Shown: positions 44,400 through 53,637 of the stretch, piece after piece
Layout: the number at the start of each line of letters is the position of its first letter
Position numbering within the stretch: position 1 is the stretch's first letter
Assembly: GCA_013414795.1 (NCBI GenBank)
Contig: CP058732.1
Location: 248,001-312,000, forward strand
From: Candidatus Kapaibacterium sp.
GTDB lineage: Bacteria; Bacteroidota; Ignavibacteria; Kapaibacteriales; UBA2268
DNA length: 64,000 nucleotides
Direction of reading: 5' to 3'
Position numbers and translations under genes: made by a program
The notes under the pieces: model-generated
What the model was told of the DNA's origin: nothing
Databases searched by the model: none
The model's input: only the letters and a program-made list of their open reading frames with translations

Positions 44400-46949
44400 T
44401 TAAGAGTGAATAAGATTATTTATAATATCAGTGTCATTAATCAAAATCTTATAGTTATCGTTCAACTTTGTTCCAGCGGTTGCAAGATGTGGCTTGCCGC
44501 CTCCCTTTCCTCCAAGATGTTGGGCAACAATGTTCACAAGTTTACCAGCAGGATATTTGGCAACTAAATCGTCAGTTACAGAGCAAGCAATGTAAAGTTT
44601 GTCTTGCGTTGGTGCAAATAGAAAAGCAATACCAGATTTCCCGAAAGCGTCACGAACTATTTCCGCAAGGTTCCGAAGTTCATCCAAATTCTCTGTCTCC
44701 ACTTCTTTTGCCAGGATATGGAAAGAATTGTAATTCTTTGCAGTTTTAATCCATTCCCGTACTTCGGTTTTCAACCGTTCTTTTTCAAATTTTTGAAATT
44801 CTTTTTTCAATGACTTTAAAGAGTCTTCCAATTGCTGAGTTGTACTTTTTAGATTATTAATTTCATTCAACATTTGCAAAATGAAGGAGTAAACGCCCCG
44901 TCCAGTAACTGCTTCGATTCTTCGAATACCAGCAGCAATAGATTGTTCGGAAGTGATTTTGAAAATGCCTATTTCGTTGGTGTTGCGAACGTGTGTACCC
45001 CCGCAAAGTTCAGCACAAAAGTCCCCCATAGAAACAACACGAACAATATCGCCATACTTTTCCCCGAAGAACATCTTTGCTTTTGTTTTATTTCTTGCTT
45101 CTTCGAGTGGCATAATATCTGTACGAACGTCTAACGCTTCGAAAATCTTTTCGTTCACAATTTGCTCAATTTCTTGAAGTTGTTCCGCTTTTACTTTTTC
45201 AAAGTGGTTGAAGTCAAAACGAAGATAGTTTGGAGCAACCAATGAACCAGATTGACGAACGTGGCGACCCAAAACTCGAACTAATGCCTCGTGCAATAAA
45301 TGTGTAGCCGAGTGATTTCGCATTATGTCACGTCTGCGACTTATATCAACACGCAACGTTGCCTTATCACCAGCTTTTGCTTTAATTGGTTTGTCGCAGT
45401 AATGAATTATCACATCCCCAACTTTGCTTAAATTCTCAACTTTGTATTCAATTTCGTTGACAATAATAACACCAGTGTCGTTAACTTGGCCACCACTTTC
45501 AACATAGAAGGGACTGTGTGAAGTTATTACTTTGTTGTCATCTACGTAAATGATTTCACTATTAGTTTCAAATTCTTCGTAGCCGGTGAAAATGGTTTTT
45601 AAATTTGAATCGAAAGAAACAACTTCAATGTCGTGGAATTTTGCACCTTGACGACTTCGTTCCCTTTGTTCTTCCATCTTTTGGTTGAAAGATTCCGTAT
45701 CGACAACGAAACCAATCTCACGTGCCATAAGTTGAGTTAAATCCAGAGGGAAACCAAAAGAATCGTACAAAAGAAAAGCAAGTTCACCAGGAATAACATT
45801 GGAGCCTAAATCTTTTTGCTTTGAAACAATTTCCTCGAACTTTTCAATTCCACGGTCAAGTGTTTGAATGAAGTTTTCCTCTTCTGCACGTATTACTTTC
45901 TCGATAGTAGTTTGGTTTTGTTTTAATTCGGTAAAGAAGTCACCCATTATTTCGATTAAAGTAGGCACAAGTTTGTATATAACTGGTTCTCGGAAGCCAA
46001 GTTTTCGGGCGAAACGAGAAGCGCGCCGTAGGATTCGACGAAGCACGTAACCTCGCCCTTCATTGCTGGGGAAGGCACCATCGGCAATTGCGAACGAAAG
46101 GGTACGAATATGGTCTGCAATAACACGCATTGCGATGCCGTCGGGATGAGAAACCTTTTCTGGATAAGGTTTAGAAGATAACTCTTCGAGTTTTCTTATC
46201 AATGGAATAAATAAATCTGTATCGTAGTTGGAGGTTTTGCCTTGCAAAACAGCAGTGATGCGTTCCAACCCCATCCCAGTATCAACGTGTTTTGCGGGAA
46301 GTTCCGAGAGCGAGCCGTCCTCGTTGCGATTGTATTGAATAAAAACAAGATTCCAAATTTCAATAACGTCGGGACTGCCAGCATTGACAAGCGAAGCACC
46401 AGATTTGTCTGGCGTTCTGTCGAAATGGATTTCACTACAAGGACCGCAGGGTCCAACTTCGCCCATTTCCCAGAAGTTGTCTTTTTCGTCGAAGCGAAAG
46501 ATTCGACTTTCGGGCAGAAATTTTTTCCAAATTTCGAACGCTTCGTCGTCGGTTCGAAATACTGTTGCGAACAATCTATCTTTGGGCAAACCCCAAACTT
46601 TTGTCAAAAGTTCAAAAGCCCACTCAATTGCTTCTTCTTTATAATAATCACCAAAACTCCAATTACCAAGCATTTCGAAGAATGAGTGGTGGTAGGTATC
46701 GACGCCAACTTCCTCCAAATCATTATGTTTACCGCTAACACGGATGCACTTTTGTGTGTCGGCGGCTCGTTTGTAATCACGTGTCCCGATACCCAGAAAA
46801 ACATCCTTGAACTGGTTCATACCAGCATTTGTGAAAAGCAATGTTGGGTCCCCTTGCGGTATTACTGGACTGCTTGGAACGATTTTGTGGTCCTTCGATG
46901 CAAAAAAATCCAAAAATGATTGTCTTACTTCGCTTGCTTTCATTTCCAT
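44400..46949 (-). CDS. alaS: Alanine-tRNA ligase
   Basis: An 849-residue AlaRS, near the usual length. The N-terminal catalytic domain starts KASEVRQSFLDFFASKDHKI and has VDTYHHSFFEMLGNWSFGDY. The editing domain carries the zinc-binding HSATHLLHEAL and CAELCGGTH motifs, followed by the coiled coil and C-Ala domain (GKGGGKPHLATAGT). It charges tRNA-Ala and clears Ser/Gly mischarges. A second ATG two codons in (46943) may be the true start, as most homologues begin with it. prmC lies upstream, 22 bases away, on the same strand. Confidence 0.97.
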   Translation of the reverse strand: MEMKASEVRQSFLDFFASKDHKIVPSSPVIPQGDPTLLFTNAGMNQFKDVFLGIGTRDYKRAADTQKCIRVSGKHNDLEEVGVDTYHHSFFEMLGNWSFGDYYKEEAIEWAFELLTKVWGLPKDRLFATVFRTDDEAFEIWKKFLPESRIFRFDEKDNFWEMGEVGPCGPCSEIHFDRTPDKSGASLVNAGSPDVIEIWNLVFIQYNRNEDGSLSELPAKHVDTGMGLERITAVLQGKTSNYDTDLFIPLIRKLEELSSKPYPEKVSHPDGIAMRVIADHIRTLSFAIADGAFPSNEGRGYVLRRILRRASRFARKLGFREPVIYKLVPTLIEIMGDFFTELKQNQTTIEKVIRAEEENFIQTLDRGIEKFEEIVSKQKDLGSNVIPGELAFLLYDSFGFPLDLTQLMAREIGFVVDTESFNQKMEEQRERSRQGAKFHDIEVVSFDSNLKTIFTGYEEFETNSEIIYVDDNKVITSHSPFYVESGGQVNDTGVIIVNEIEYKVENLSKVGDVIIHYCDKPIKAKAGDKATLRVDISRRRDIMRNHSATHLLHEALVRVLGRHVRQSGSLVAPNYLRFDFNHFEKVKAEQLQEIEQIVNEKIFEALDVRTDIMPLEEARNKTKAKMFFGEKYGDIVRVVSMGDFCAELCGGTHVRNTNEIGIFKITSEQSIAAGIRRIEAVTGRGVYSFILQMLNEINNLKSTTQQLEDSLKSLKKEFQKFEKERLKTEVREWIKTAKNYNSFHILAKEVETENLDELRNLAEIVRDAFGKSGIAFLFAPTQDKLYIACSVTDDLVAKYPAGKLVNIVAQHLGGKGGGKPHLATAGTKLNDNYKILINDTDIINNLIHS

Positions 46950-46971
46950 TATGTGTAATTAATTAAGTAAT

Positions 46972-47838
46972 TTAAAAACGATTAGAAAAAATAATTCTTT
47001 TAATATTTTGAAAATCTTTTTCGATTTTTATTTGAAAACCTTGCGATAGAAACAATTTCGAAACAGAATCTGCTTGGTTGTAACCAATTTCCAAATAGAA
47101 GTTTCCAGTTTCTGTTAATATTTTAGAAAAGATATTTGCAAATCTGCGATAAAAAGTTAAACCATCGGAGTCGTCGGTCAAGGCAACTTTTGGCTCTTTA
47201 AGGACTTGTGGAGAAAGTTCTTTGTATTCATTAAGTGGAATATAGGGAGGATTTGAGACAATGATGTCGTATTTTCCTTCTGGTAATTCTTTTAAAATAT
47301 TCAATTTCAAGACAGTTGCATTGGTTAATTTGTGGTAATCGATATTCTCTTCAGTTTGTGCTATCGCATTATCATCGATATCGATTGCAGTAACCTCCGA
47401 GTTTTTAAAGAAATCGGCAAGTGCTATCGTAATTGCTCCGCTACCACAACCAATGTCCAAAATCTTTAACGCCTCGTCTTTTTTATGTTTGTAATGGGAG
47501 CAAACCAGATTTACAAGCATTTCTGTCTCGGGGCGTGGTATGAAGACTTTTTTGTTCAAAAGAATTTTGTAGGAAAGGAACTGTGTCCAACCAAGTATGT
47601 ATTGTAATGGTTCACCTTTAGTCAATCTTTTCAAGAGAATTTTTAATTGAGATAGTTCGTTAGGAGTTAAAGGCTTGTCGAAATATAAATAAAGTTCCAA
47701 ACGAGAAAGACCAAGAATCTGGCAAAGAAGCAATTCAATTGACAAACGAGGCGAATCTATGTTCTTTTCTTTAAGATAGCCAATTCCCCAAAGGATTATG
47801 TCATTTATGGTCCAAATTTTATCTTGCACGAAACTCAT
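46972..47838 (-). CDS. prmC: Peptide chain release factor N5-glutamine methyltransferase
   Basis: A 288-residue PrmC/HemK protein that methylates the Gln of the GGQ motif in release factors. The N-terminal helical domain includes PLQYILGWTQFLSYKI and FIPRPETEMLVNLV; the Rossmann fold has ILDIGCGSGAITIAL; the signature NPPY occurs in IIVSNPPYIPLNEYKELSPQ. Its 5' end overlaps the 3' end of pyrB by 20 bases, so it is cotranscribed with pyrB. Confidence 0.95.
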   Translation of the reverse strand: MSFVQDKIWTINDIILWGIGYLKEKNIDSPRLSIELLLCQILGLSRLELYLYFDKPLTPNELSQLKILLKRLTKGEPLQYILGWTQFLSYKILLNKKVFIPRPETEMLVNLVCSHYKHKKDEALKILDIGCGSGAITIALADFFKNSEVTAIDIDDNAIAQTEENIDYHKLTNATVLKLNILKELPEGKYDIIVSNPPYIPLNEYKELSPQVLKEPKVALTDDSDGLTFYRRFANIFSKILTETGNFYLEIGYNQADSVSKLFLSQGFQIKIEKDFQNIKRIIFSNRF

Positions 47839-48757
47839 AAGTTTTTACAAGCAAAGAAAGGAGAGCCATTCGGACGAATACCCCGTGTGTAACTTGTGTT
47901 TGAATCAGAACAGTTGGAAAAGTTGGGACTTCGTATTGCAATTCAATTCCATAGTTTACAGGTCCAGGATGGAGAACAACGAGTTCGGGCTTTCGGCTTA
48001 ACCTTTCAAGCGACATTCCATATAGGCGGGAAAATTCCGCAAGGGAAGGAACAAGCCCCGAGTCCATTCTTTCGTTTTGTAAGCGAAGCAACATAATTAC
48101 ATCAGCCCAATCAATTGCCTCGTCGATAGTTCTGAAAATTGGAACATTCCATTGAGAATGATGTCGAGGTAGAAGAGTGCCAGGACCACAGAAAGCAACG
48201 TTTGCCCCAAGTTTTTTAAGCAAAATTATATTTGAGCGAGCCACTCGGCTGTGGAGAATATCCCCAACGATACATACTTTTAAATCTTTAATGTAGCCAA
48301 AATGTTTTTGAATTGTATAAGCATCGAGCAAGGCTTGGGTTGGATGCTCGTGTTTTCCGTCGCCAGCGTTAATAACAATTTTGTTTGTGTTTCTTTGAAG
48401 AAGCAAGGGGACACCGCTTGCAGAATGCCTAACAACGAATATTTGCACATCCATTGCTTCGATAGTGTGCAAAGTATCGATTAAAGATTCGCCTTTGGTT
48501 AAACTGCTGGTAGATGAGGAAAAAAGTATGGGCTTACCGCCAAGCCTTTGGGTTGCAATTTCAAACGAAATGCGAGTACGGGTTGAAGGCTCGAAAAAAG
48601 CAAGTGCGACTGTATAACCATCTAAATCGTTAAATTTTGCACCAAGTGAGTAGTGGTATTCGAAATAGCGGACTCTGTCGAAAATCAAATTCACATCTTC
48701 AACGGTTAAGTCGTCCGCAGACAACAAATACGGCTTTGAAAGAACTTCTTTTTGCAT
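47819..48757 (-). CDS. pyrB: Aspartate carbamoyltransferase catalytic chain
   Basis: A 312-residue ATCase catalytic subunit (carbamoyl phosphate + aspartate, pyrimidine synthesis). Carbamoyl-phosphate motif FFEPSTRTRISFE, the SSSTSSLTKGESLIDTL loop, GDGKHEHPTQALLDAYTIQK and LHPGPVNYGIEL are all present. The ATG at 48755-48757 (MQKEVLSKPYLL) is preferred over a GTG two codons upstream. No regulatory chain pyrI is adjacent. The 214 bp upstream to the next gene show no clear attenuator or terminator. Confidence 0.95.
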   Translation of the reverse strand: MQKEVLSKPYLLSADDLTVEDVNLIFDRVRYFEYHYSLGAKFNDLDGYTVALAFFEPSTRTRISFEIATQRLGGKPILFSSSTSSLTKGESLIDTLHTIEAMDVQIFVVRHSASGVPLLLQRNTNKIVINAGDGKHEHPTQALLDAYTIQKHFGYIKDLKVCIVGDILHSRVARSNIILLKKLGANVAFCGPGTLLPRHHSQWNVPIFRTIDEAIDWADVIMLLRLQNERMDSGLVPSLAEFSRLYGMSLERLSRKPELVVLHPGPVNYGIELQYEVPTFPTVLIQTQVTHGVFVRMALLSLLVKTYEFRAR

Positions 48758-48977
48758 AACCACATATTAATAATCTCACAAAAATACGAAAGCATACGGA
48801 AATGAAACCCAACTTTTTTGGATTAATTTTCTTTGCACTTGCGTTATGTTTATGAACTAATACGTGAATTTAAAAAAAGACTCTTCGCTTGGGGCAAAGA
48901 CTCTTATCTTTTTGATAACAATTTATTTTTAAATGGTTAAAGTTTATAAAAGTGAAAATTTGCTTTATAAATTAAAT

Positions 48978-49586
48978 TTAGTATTTAACCGAGCACCCGT
49001 AGGGTTTAGTGGTTTTGACTGGTGGCTTCTCTCCTTTAAGCAATGCGTCGAGCACTTGGCGTACGTAATTACGTGCCTTTGAAATATCTTCTATATTGGT
49101 CGAAGCAATATCATCAACTGCACCAGAATAGACAAGAGTGCCGTCCTTGTCGATTATGAAGAAGTGTGGTGTTGTTTTGGCTCCGTAAGTTTTACCAACA
49201 TTGCCGTCGCTATCAATTAGATAGAAAGTCATTTTGGCATTGTATTCTTTGATTCGCTTGCGAATTTCGCCAGCGGGCAAATTCCCTTGTTTCCCAGGGG
49301 CAGAAGAGCAGATCGAGAACCAAAAGATGCCCTTCTTGGTATATTCTTCTTGCATTTTGGGGATATTTCCGCTCTTATAATGCTTTTGAACATAGGGGCA
49401 ATCGAAATTTATCCATTCGAGGACAACGATTTTTCCTTTGTAGTCGGACAAAATCACATCCATTCCGTTTACGTCTGGCAAAGTGAAGTCTGGGGCTTTC
49501 TGGTCGATTTTTGCTTCTTGCGAAAAGGCGAAATTGAGTGCGAAGGCGAAAATCAGCAACAAAAATTTAATTGTTTTTTTGAACAT
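48978..49586 (-). CDS. Secreted redoxin (peroxiredoxin/thioredoxin-like)
   Basis: A 202-residue protein with signal peptide (FLLLIFAFALNFAFSQ). The AhpC/TSA-like fold is clear: KAPDFTLPDVNGMDVILSDY, GKIVVLEWINFDCPYVQKHY with a single Cys where a thioredoxin would have CxxC, TYGAKTTPHFFIIDKDGTLV, and a C-terminal TKPYGCSVKY. The pattern FDCPxVQKHY plus a C-terminal Cys is typical of a periplasmic two-Cys thioredoxin-family group in Bacteroidota. It follows a DsbD N-terminal-like protein gene, a likely redox partner. Confidence 0.88.
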   Translation of the reverse strand: MFKKTIKFLLLIFAFALNFAFSQEAKIDQKAPDFTLPDVNGMDVILSDYKGKIVVLEWINFDCPYVQKHYKSGNIPKMQEEYTKKGIFWFSICSSAPGKQGNLPAGEIRKRIKEYNAKMTFYLIDSDGNVGKTYGAKTTPHFFIIDKDGTLVYSGAVDDIASTNIEDISKARNYVRQVLDALLKGEKPPVKTTKPYGCSVKY

Positions 49587-49621
49587 TGTTTCTCCTATTT
49601 AGTTAAACAAATTTCAAAATA

Positions 49622-50440
49622 TTATTTAACAACATTAAGCCAAAAATATTTTTTCTTTTTATTAGAAAATTCAATTTCCAACAAACCTTCAACTTTTGAT
49701 TTATCGCCCCAAACATATTGAAGCATTGGCAACTTGATTTTCAAGAACTTGTCGTCCGCTCTAAATTCTAACTTTTGCTCAAGGTTGAACAAGCCTTCTG
49801 TGATTGGATAAATGATTACCGAATTTATAGCATTGTTAAAATTAGCGTCAACGATAAGATTGGCAAAATCCTCGGAAAATTCAATTTTAGAATTCAAAGT
49901 ATCCTTTGGATATTGTTTGAAAATGTCGTGAACTTTTGTGTCGACGTAGCGTTTTGGGATTTCTTTGCCCAATGGGAGGGACAAACTCAACTTTGCCTCG
50001 CCAGGAACACATTTTTCTCTGCATACCAACCATTTAGAATATATGTTGAATGCAAGAGAATCGGATTGAAATGTGTGAGGAATGAATATTTGAAACGGGA
50101 AATAAACCGTGCCTTTGTATTCAAGTGTTACAATGCCTTCGGTATTTTTGTACGAAGGGGTGGGAAACAAAGGTACAAACTTTTGTTTTGGGTCGATGTT
50201 AGTCGAAATTTCAAGAATTGTTGGTTCACCAGCGTCACCTGGATTTACCCAATAAATGTGCCAACCCTTCGAAAGAGTTACTCTTATAGCAAAGATAGCA
50301 GTATCCCCTTTGGAAATAATATCTTGGGCAGAAACCAATTCAATCTGTATTCGTTTGTCTTTGTAGTAATTTGAGCCCTTTGCAAAAGATGTAGGGTTCA
50401 ACGCCAAAAACAGCAAACCAAAGAGAATAAGAAATCTCAT
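49622..50440 (-). CDS. DsbD alpha-domain-like secreted protein
   Basis: A 272-residue protein with signal peptide (FLILFGLLFLALNPTSFA). It resembles the N-terminal (alpha) domain of DsbD and ScsB: TLSKGWHIYWVNPGDAGEPT, FPTPSYKNTEGIVTLEYKGT and the cysteine pair in YSKWLVCREKCVPGEAKLSL. In DsbD this domain passes electrons to periplasmic thiol proteins, but here the membrane beta and gamma domains are absent. The downstream redoxin gene (35 bases away) may be its partner. Its 5' end diverges from the glycosyltransferase gene; the 156 bp between them carry both promoters. Confidence 0.82.
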   Translation of the reverse strand: MRFLILFGLLFLALNPTSFAKGSNYYKDKRIQIELVSAQDIISKGDTAIFAIRVTLSKGWHIYWVNPGDAGEPTILEISTNIDPKQKFVPLFPTPSYKNTEGIVTLEYKGTVYFPFQIFIPHTFQSDSLAFNIYSKWLVCREKCVPGEAKLSLSLPLGKEIPKRYVDTKVHDIFKQYPKDTLNSKIEFSEDFANLIVDANFNNAINSVIIYPITEGLFNLEQKLEFRADDKFLKIKLPMLQYVWGDKSKVEGLLEIEFSNKKKKYFWLNVVK

Positions 50441-50596
50441 ACTTGCCTAAAATTTAAAATAGTTCAAACGAAAGAATTATGAATGGTATTTTAATAGTGA
50501 AAGAATATTTTGTTAAGTTGTAAACAAATTAAAAACTTACGGTAAACATAACCTTCACAATCCCGCCATAGTTTCGCTTTTTTATTTAGGTGGTTT

Positions 50597-51766
50597 ATGA
50601 AAATTGCAATCTTTGCTGGAACATTGAAGCAAAACCAAGACGGTGTGACTCGTGTACTTTTCAAACAAATGGAATTCTTCGAAAGAATGCAAGTGGAATT
50701 TATTTGCGTTTCGCCGAGTTTTGACGAAGACTCCCGTTGTGAAAAATTTGTTGTGCCTTCGATTGCCTTCCCTTTGTATCCAGATTACAATCTTTCTTTG
50801 CCATTACAGAAGAAAATCTTGCGAAGGTTAAAAGAATATCAACCCGATGTTGTTTATGTCAATAGCCCCTGCACTCTTGGTTATATGGGAATTAAGATTT
50901 CAAAAAAACTTGGGATACCAGTCGTTGCTACGTATCACACACACTTCCCAACATATTTGAGATATTATAAGTTAAATATGTTTGAAGGGCTTGTTTGGAA
51001 ATATATTTGGCATTTTTACAACCAATGCGATGCTGTTTTTGTTCCTTCGCTTTCAGTTGTAAGGAATTTGCAAGAAAAAGGAATAAATAATTGCGTCTTT
51101 CTTTCTCACGGAGTTGATACAAACGTCTTTTCACCAGACAAAGCAGACAAGAATTGGAAGAGAAAATTGAATTTGGAAAACAAGAAGGTAGTCTTGTTTG
51201 TTGGAAGAATAGTAAAGGAGAAGAATTTGGACGTACTTGCAGAGGCAATTCAGATTTTAAACCAAAAAAGAGATGATTTTCATTTGGTTGTTGCTGGTTC
51301 GGGACCATACCTTGAAGAATATAGAGCAAGAATAAAGAATTCAACATTTCTTGGGCATTTGTACACAGAAGAATTAGCAGTAACCTACGCTTCGAGTGAT
51401 ATTTTTGTTTTTCCATCTGTTACCGAAACTTTTGGAAATGTGATTTTGGAAGCAATGGCAAGCGGTCTTCCGCCAGTGGTTGCCAAATCTTTTGGTGCTT
51501 CGGAATTAATAAACGATTTCCAGAACGGCTTGCTTGCTGTTGAGAATTCTGCTGTATCTCTTGCAGAGAAGATAGAGTTTTTGCTTGATAACGATTTGTT
51601 TAGACGAAGATTGGCGGAGAATGCATATTCGACTGGTTTGGAATTCTCTTGGAACTCGATTTTGAACAAATTTAACGAAAAGTTGTTTGAAATAGTTGAA
51701 ATGAGAAAATCGGGTAAAATCTTGACCAAGGAGAAAGAAATTTTGGCGTTGGCGGAAAACGCCTAA
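50597..51766 (+). CDS. Glycosyltransferase family 4 protein
   Basis: A 389-residue GT-B enzyme. The N-terminal domain has KIAIFAGTLKQNQDGVTRVL and VVATYHTHFPTYLRYYKLNM; the C-terminal nucleotide-sugar-binding domain has VVLFVGRIVKEKNLDVLAEA and the E-x7-E motif in SVTETFGNVILEAMASGLPP. It probably transfers a sugar to a lipid or glycan at the cytoplasmic face, like the mannosyl- or glucosyltransferases of GT4; acceptor unknown. First gene of the plus-strand block. Confidence 0.92.
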   Translation: MKIAIFAGTLKQNQDGVTRVLFKQMEFFERMQVEFICVSPSFDEDSRCEKFVVPSIAFPLYPDYNLSLPLQKKILRRLKEYQPDVVYVNSPCTLGYMGIKISKKLGIPVVATYHTHFPTYLRYYKLNMFEGLVWKYIWHFYNQCDAVFVPSLSVVRNLQEKGINNCVFLSHGVDTNVFSPDKADKNWKRKLNLENKKVVLFVGRIVKEKNLDVLAEAIQILNQKRDDFHLVVAGSGPYLEEYRARIKNSTFLGHLYTEELAVTYASSDIFVFPSVTETFGNVILEAMASGLPPVVAKSFGASELINDFQNGLLAVENSAVSLAEKIEFLLDNDLFRRRLAENAYSTGLEFSWNSILNKFNEKLFEIVEMRKSGKILTKEKEILALAENA

Positions 51767-51875
51767 TCGGAAAGATTATTTCAAAATATAACTTTATGAA
51801 CTTCAACAATCTTGCTGAAGATGTAATTTTTTTGCTTAATTTTGAAAACCTTGTAAAAAAGAATTAGGAGTGGAA

Positions 51876-52166
51876 ATGACAAAACAAGTTCGGGGACGAA
51901 AAACAGAAACTAAAAGGAAAACAAAAGTATCTTGGACATTTACATTGGACAAGGAAAACTTAAAATGGTTTTTGATTGGGCTTGGTGTGGTTGCTTTGGG
52001 TTACATTCTTATGGCAACTGGAATCACAGAAGAGCCAGCGTTACCGCAGGGCAAATGGAACAATCCGCTCGTAATTTACGTTGCACCGATAGTTCTGGTC
52101 GTTGGCTACTTGGTGATTATCCCTTATGCAATTTTGAAAACATTTAAAAAGAAGCAAGATAGTTAA
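51876..52166 (+). CDS. DUF3098 membrane protein
   Basis: A 96-residue protein with two membrane helices (KWFLIGLGVVALGYILMATG and VIYVAPIVLVVGYLVIIPYA) and the DUF3098 pattern. GGAG lies 5 bases before the ATG at 51876, so the in-frame GTG at 51870 is not the start. A -7-like TAATTTTG lies at 51837-51844. In Bacteroidota DUF3098 proteins often sit beside cell-division or envelope genes; function unknown. Its TAA overlaps the era start by one base. Confidence 0.8.
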   Translation: MTKQVRGRKTETKRKTKVSWTFTLDKENLKWFLIGLGVVALGYILMATGITEEPALPQGKWNNPLVIYVAPIVLVVGYLVIIPYAILKTFKKKQDS

Positions 52167-53059
52167 TGGCTAAAAAGTGTGGATATATTTCTTTGATTGG
52201 GGTCCCAAACGTAGGGAAATCGACTCTTTTGAATGCCCTGGTTGGGACAAAATTGAGCATTGTAACTCCAAAGCCACAAACCACACGGAAAAGAGTCGTA
52301 GGAGTTCGAACCGACGAAGACTCGCAAATGATTTTTTTGGACACCCCTGGGATAATCGACCCAAAGTATGAACTCCACAGAGTTATGATGCAATATGTAG
52401 AATTTGCAATAGCCGAGGCCGATTTGATTGGATTTATGATTGATGTTTCGACACAAAAAGACCCAAAAGACGTTATCAAAGACGAGGTCGAGGAAAAATT
52501 GCAGTTGACCACAAAGCCAATGATTTTGATATTAAACAAAATCGATTTGCTTGAGAACACAAAATTGGTGCTACCAGTAATTGAGGAATACAACAAATTG
52601 AATTTGTTCAAAGAATTTGTGCCAATCTCTGCAACCAAACTTGCTGGGCTCGACGAGTTGATAAAAGTATTTAAGCAATATCTTCCAGAAGGCGAATTTC
52701 TTTACGACGAGGAGATTTTAAGCACCCAGAACGAAAGATTTTTTGTTGCAGAACAAATACGAGAGAAACTTTTTACAATGTACAAAGACGAAATACCATA
52801 TTCAACAGAAGTTCAAATAGTGGAGTTTAAAGAAAGAGAAAAAGGGAAATGGTACATTTCGGCAGAAATTATAGTTGAAAAAGAGACGCAAAAGCCAATT
52901 ATTCTTGGTGCTGGTGGTAGCCGAATAAAAAAACTTGGGGAAGTCGCACGCAAGGAAATAGAAATGCACCTTGGTGTTCCAATCTATCTTGAACTTTTTG
53001 TAAAAGTGAGAAAAAATTGGAGAAATAATAAAAATATGTTGAAATATTTTGGTTATTGA
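52166..53059 (+). CDS. era: GTPase Era
   Basis: A 297-residue Era: GTPase domain with P-loop GVPNVGKSTLLNAL, switch II DTPGIIDPKY, NKID and the SATKLAGLDELI loop, then a C-terminal KH domain (GAGGSRIKKLGEVARKEIEM). Era binds the 3' end of 16S rRNA and helps 30S maturation. Length is standard. The start overlaps the preceding stop (TAATG); cheW follows 1 base after its stop. Confidence 0.97.
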   Translation: MAKKCGYISLIGVPNVGKSTLLNALVGTKLSIVTPKPQTTRKRVVGVRTDEDSQMIFLDTPGIIDPKYELHRVMMQYVEFAIAEADLIGFMIDVSTQKDPKDVIKDEVEEKLQLTTKPMILILNKIDLLENTKLVLPVIEEYNKLNLFKEFVPISATKLAGLDELIKVFKQYLPEGEFLYDEEILSTQNERFFVAEQIREKLFTMYKDEIPYSTEVQIVEFKEREKGKWYISAEIIVEKETQKPIILGAGGSRIKKLGEVARKEIEMHLGVPIYLELFVKVRKNWRNNKNMLKYFGY

Positions 53060-53060
53060 T

Positions 53061-53555
53061 ATGGAAGAAGTTGTTAAATCATCAATTTTGATGAACCAAG
53101 AGGGAGAAAAATCAGAGATGATGCAATTGGTTACTTTTGAACTTGCTGGGGAAATCTTTGGTATCGATATTTTGAAAGTGCAAGAAATTTCGCCTATGAC
53201 GAAAATCACACGAGTACCGAACGCCCCACATTACGTCGAAGGTGTAATAAATCTGCGAGGGAAAGTTATCCCAGTCGTGGACTTGCGAAAAATCTTGAAC
53301 CTCGATTTAAAAGGATATGATGCAAACACACGCATTATTGTTTTGCACATCGAAGGAAAGGTGATTGGTATCCTTGTCGACAAAATGAGCGAAGTGATTT
53401 GGGTGAATAAAAATTCTATCGAAACAAATCCAACACAAACCGATTCCAAAGTAAGCGAAGGCTATATCGTCGGCGTTGTCAATTTGGAAGATAGATTAGT
53501 TATATTGCTTGACTTATATAAGGTGTTTAATATTCAAGCGGAACAAAAAAATTAA
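53061..53555 (+). CDS. cheW: CheW-like chemotaxis coupling protein
   Basis: A 164-residue single-domain CheW: LVTFELAGEIFGIDILKVQE, ITRVPNAPHYVEGVINLRGK, VIPVVDLRKILNL and GVVNLEDRLVILLDLYKVFN. CheW couples chemoreceptors to CheA. The ATG at 53061 lies one base after the era stop, giving translational coupling. No other chemotaxis gene is in the window, so it must work with components encoded elsewhere or serve another CheA-like kinase. Confidence 0.93.
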   Translation: MEEVVKSSILMNQEGEKSEMMQLVTFELAGEIFGIDILKVQEISPMTKITRVPNAPHYVEGVINLRGKVIPVVDLRKILNLDLKGYDANTRIIVLHIEGKVIGILVDKMSEVIWVNKNSIETNPTQTDSKVSEGYIVGVVNLEDRLVILLDLYKVFNIQAEQKN

Positions 53556-53637
53556 ATATTTTTTTAAAAAATTGAGACTTTTTTGCGATTTATGTGTTTA
53601 ATATATTGTAAAAGTTGCAAAATTGTAAAAAGTTGTT

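Noticed and set aside
48880-48930. Terminator between pyrB and the redoxin gene
   Set aside because: AAAGACTCTT occurs as a direct, not inverted, repeat and forms no stem.
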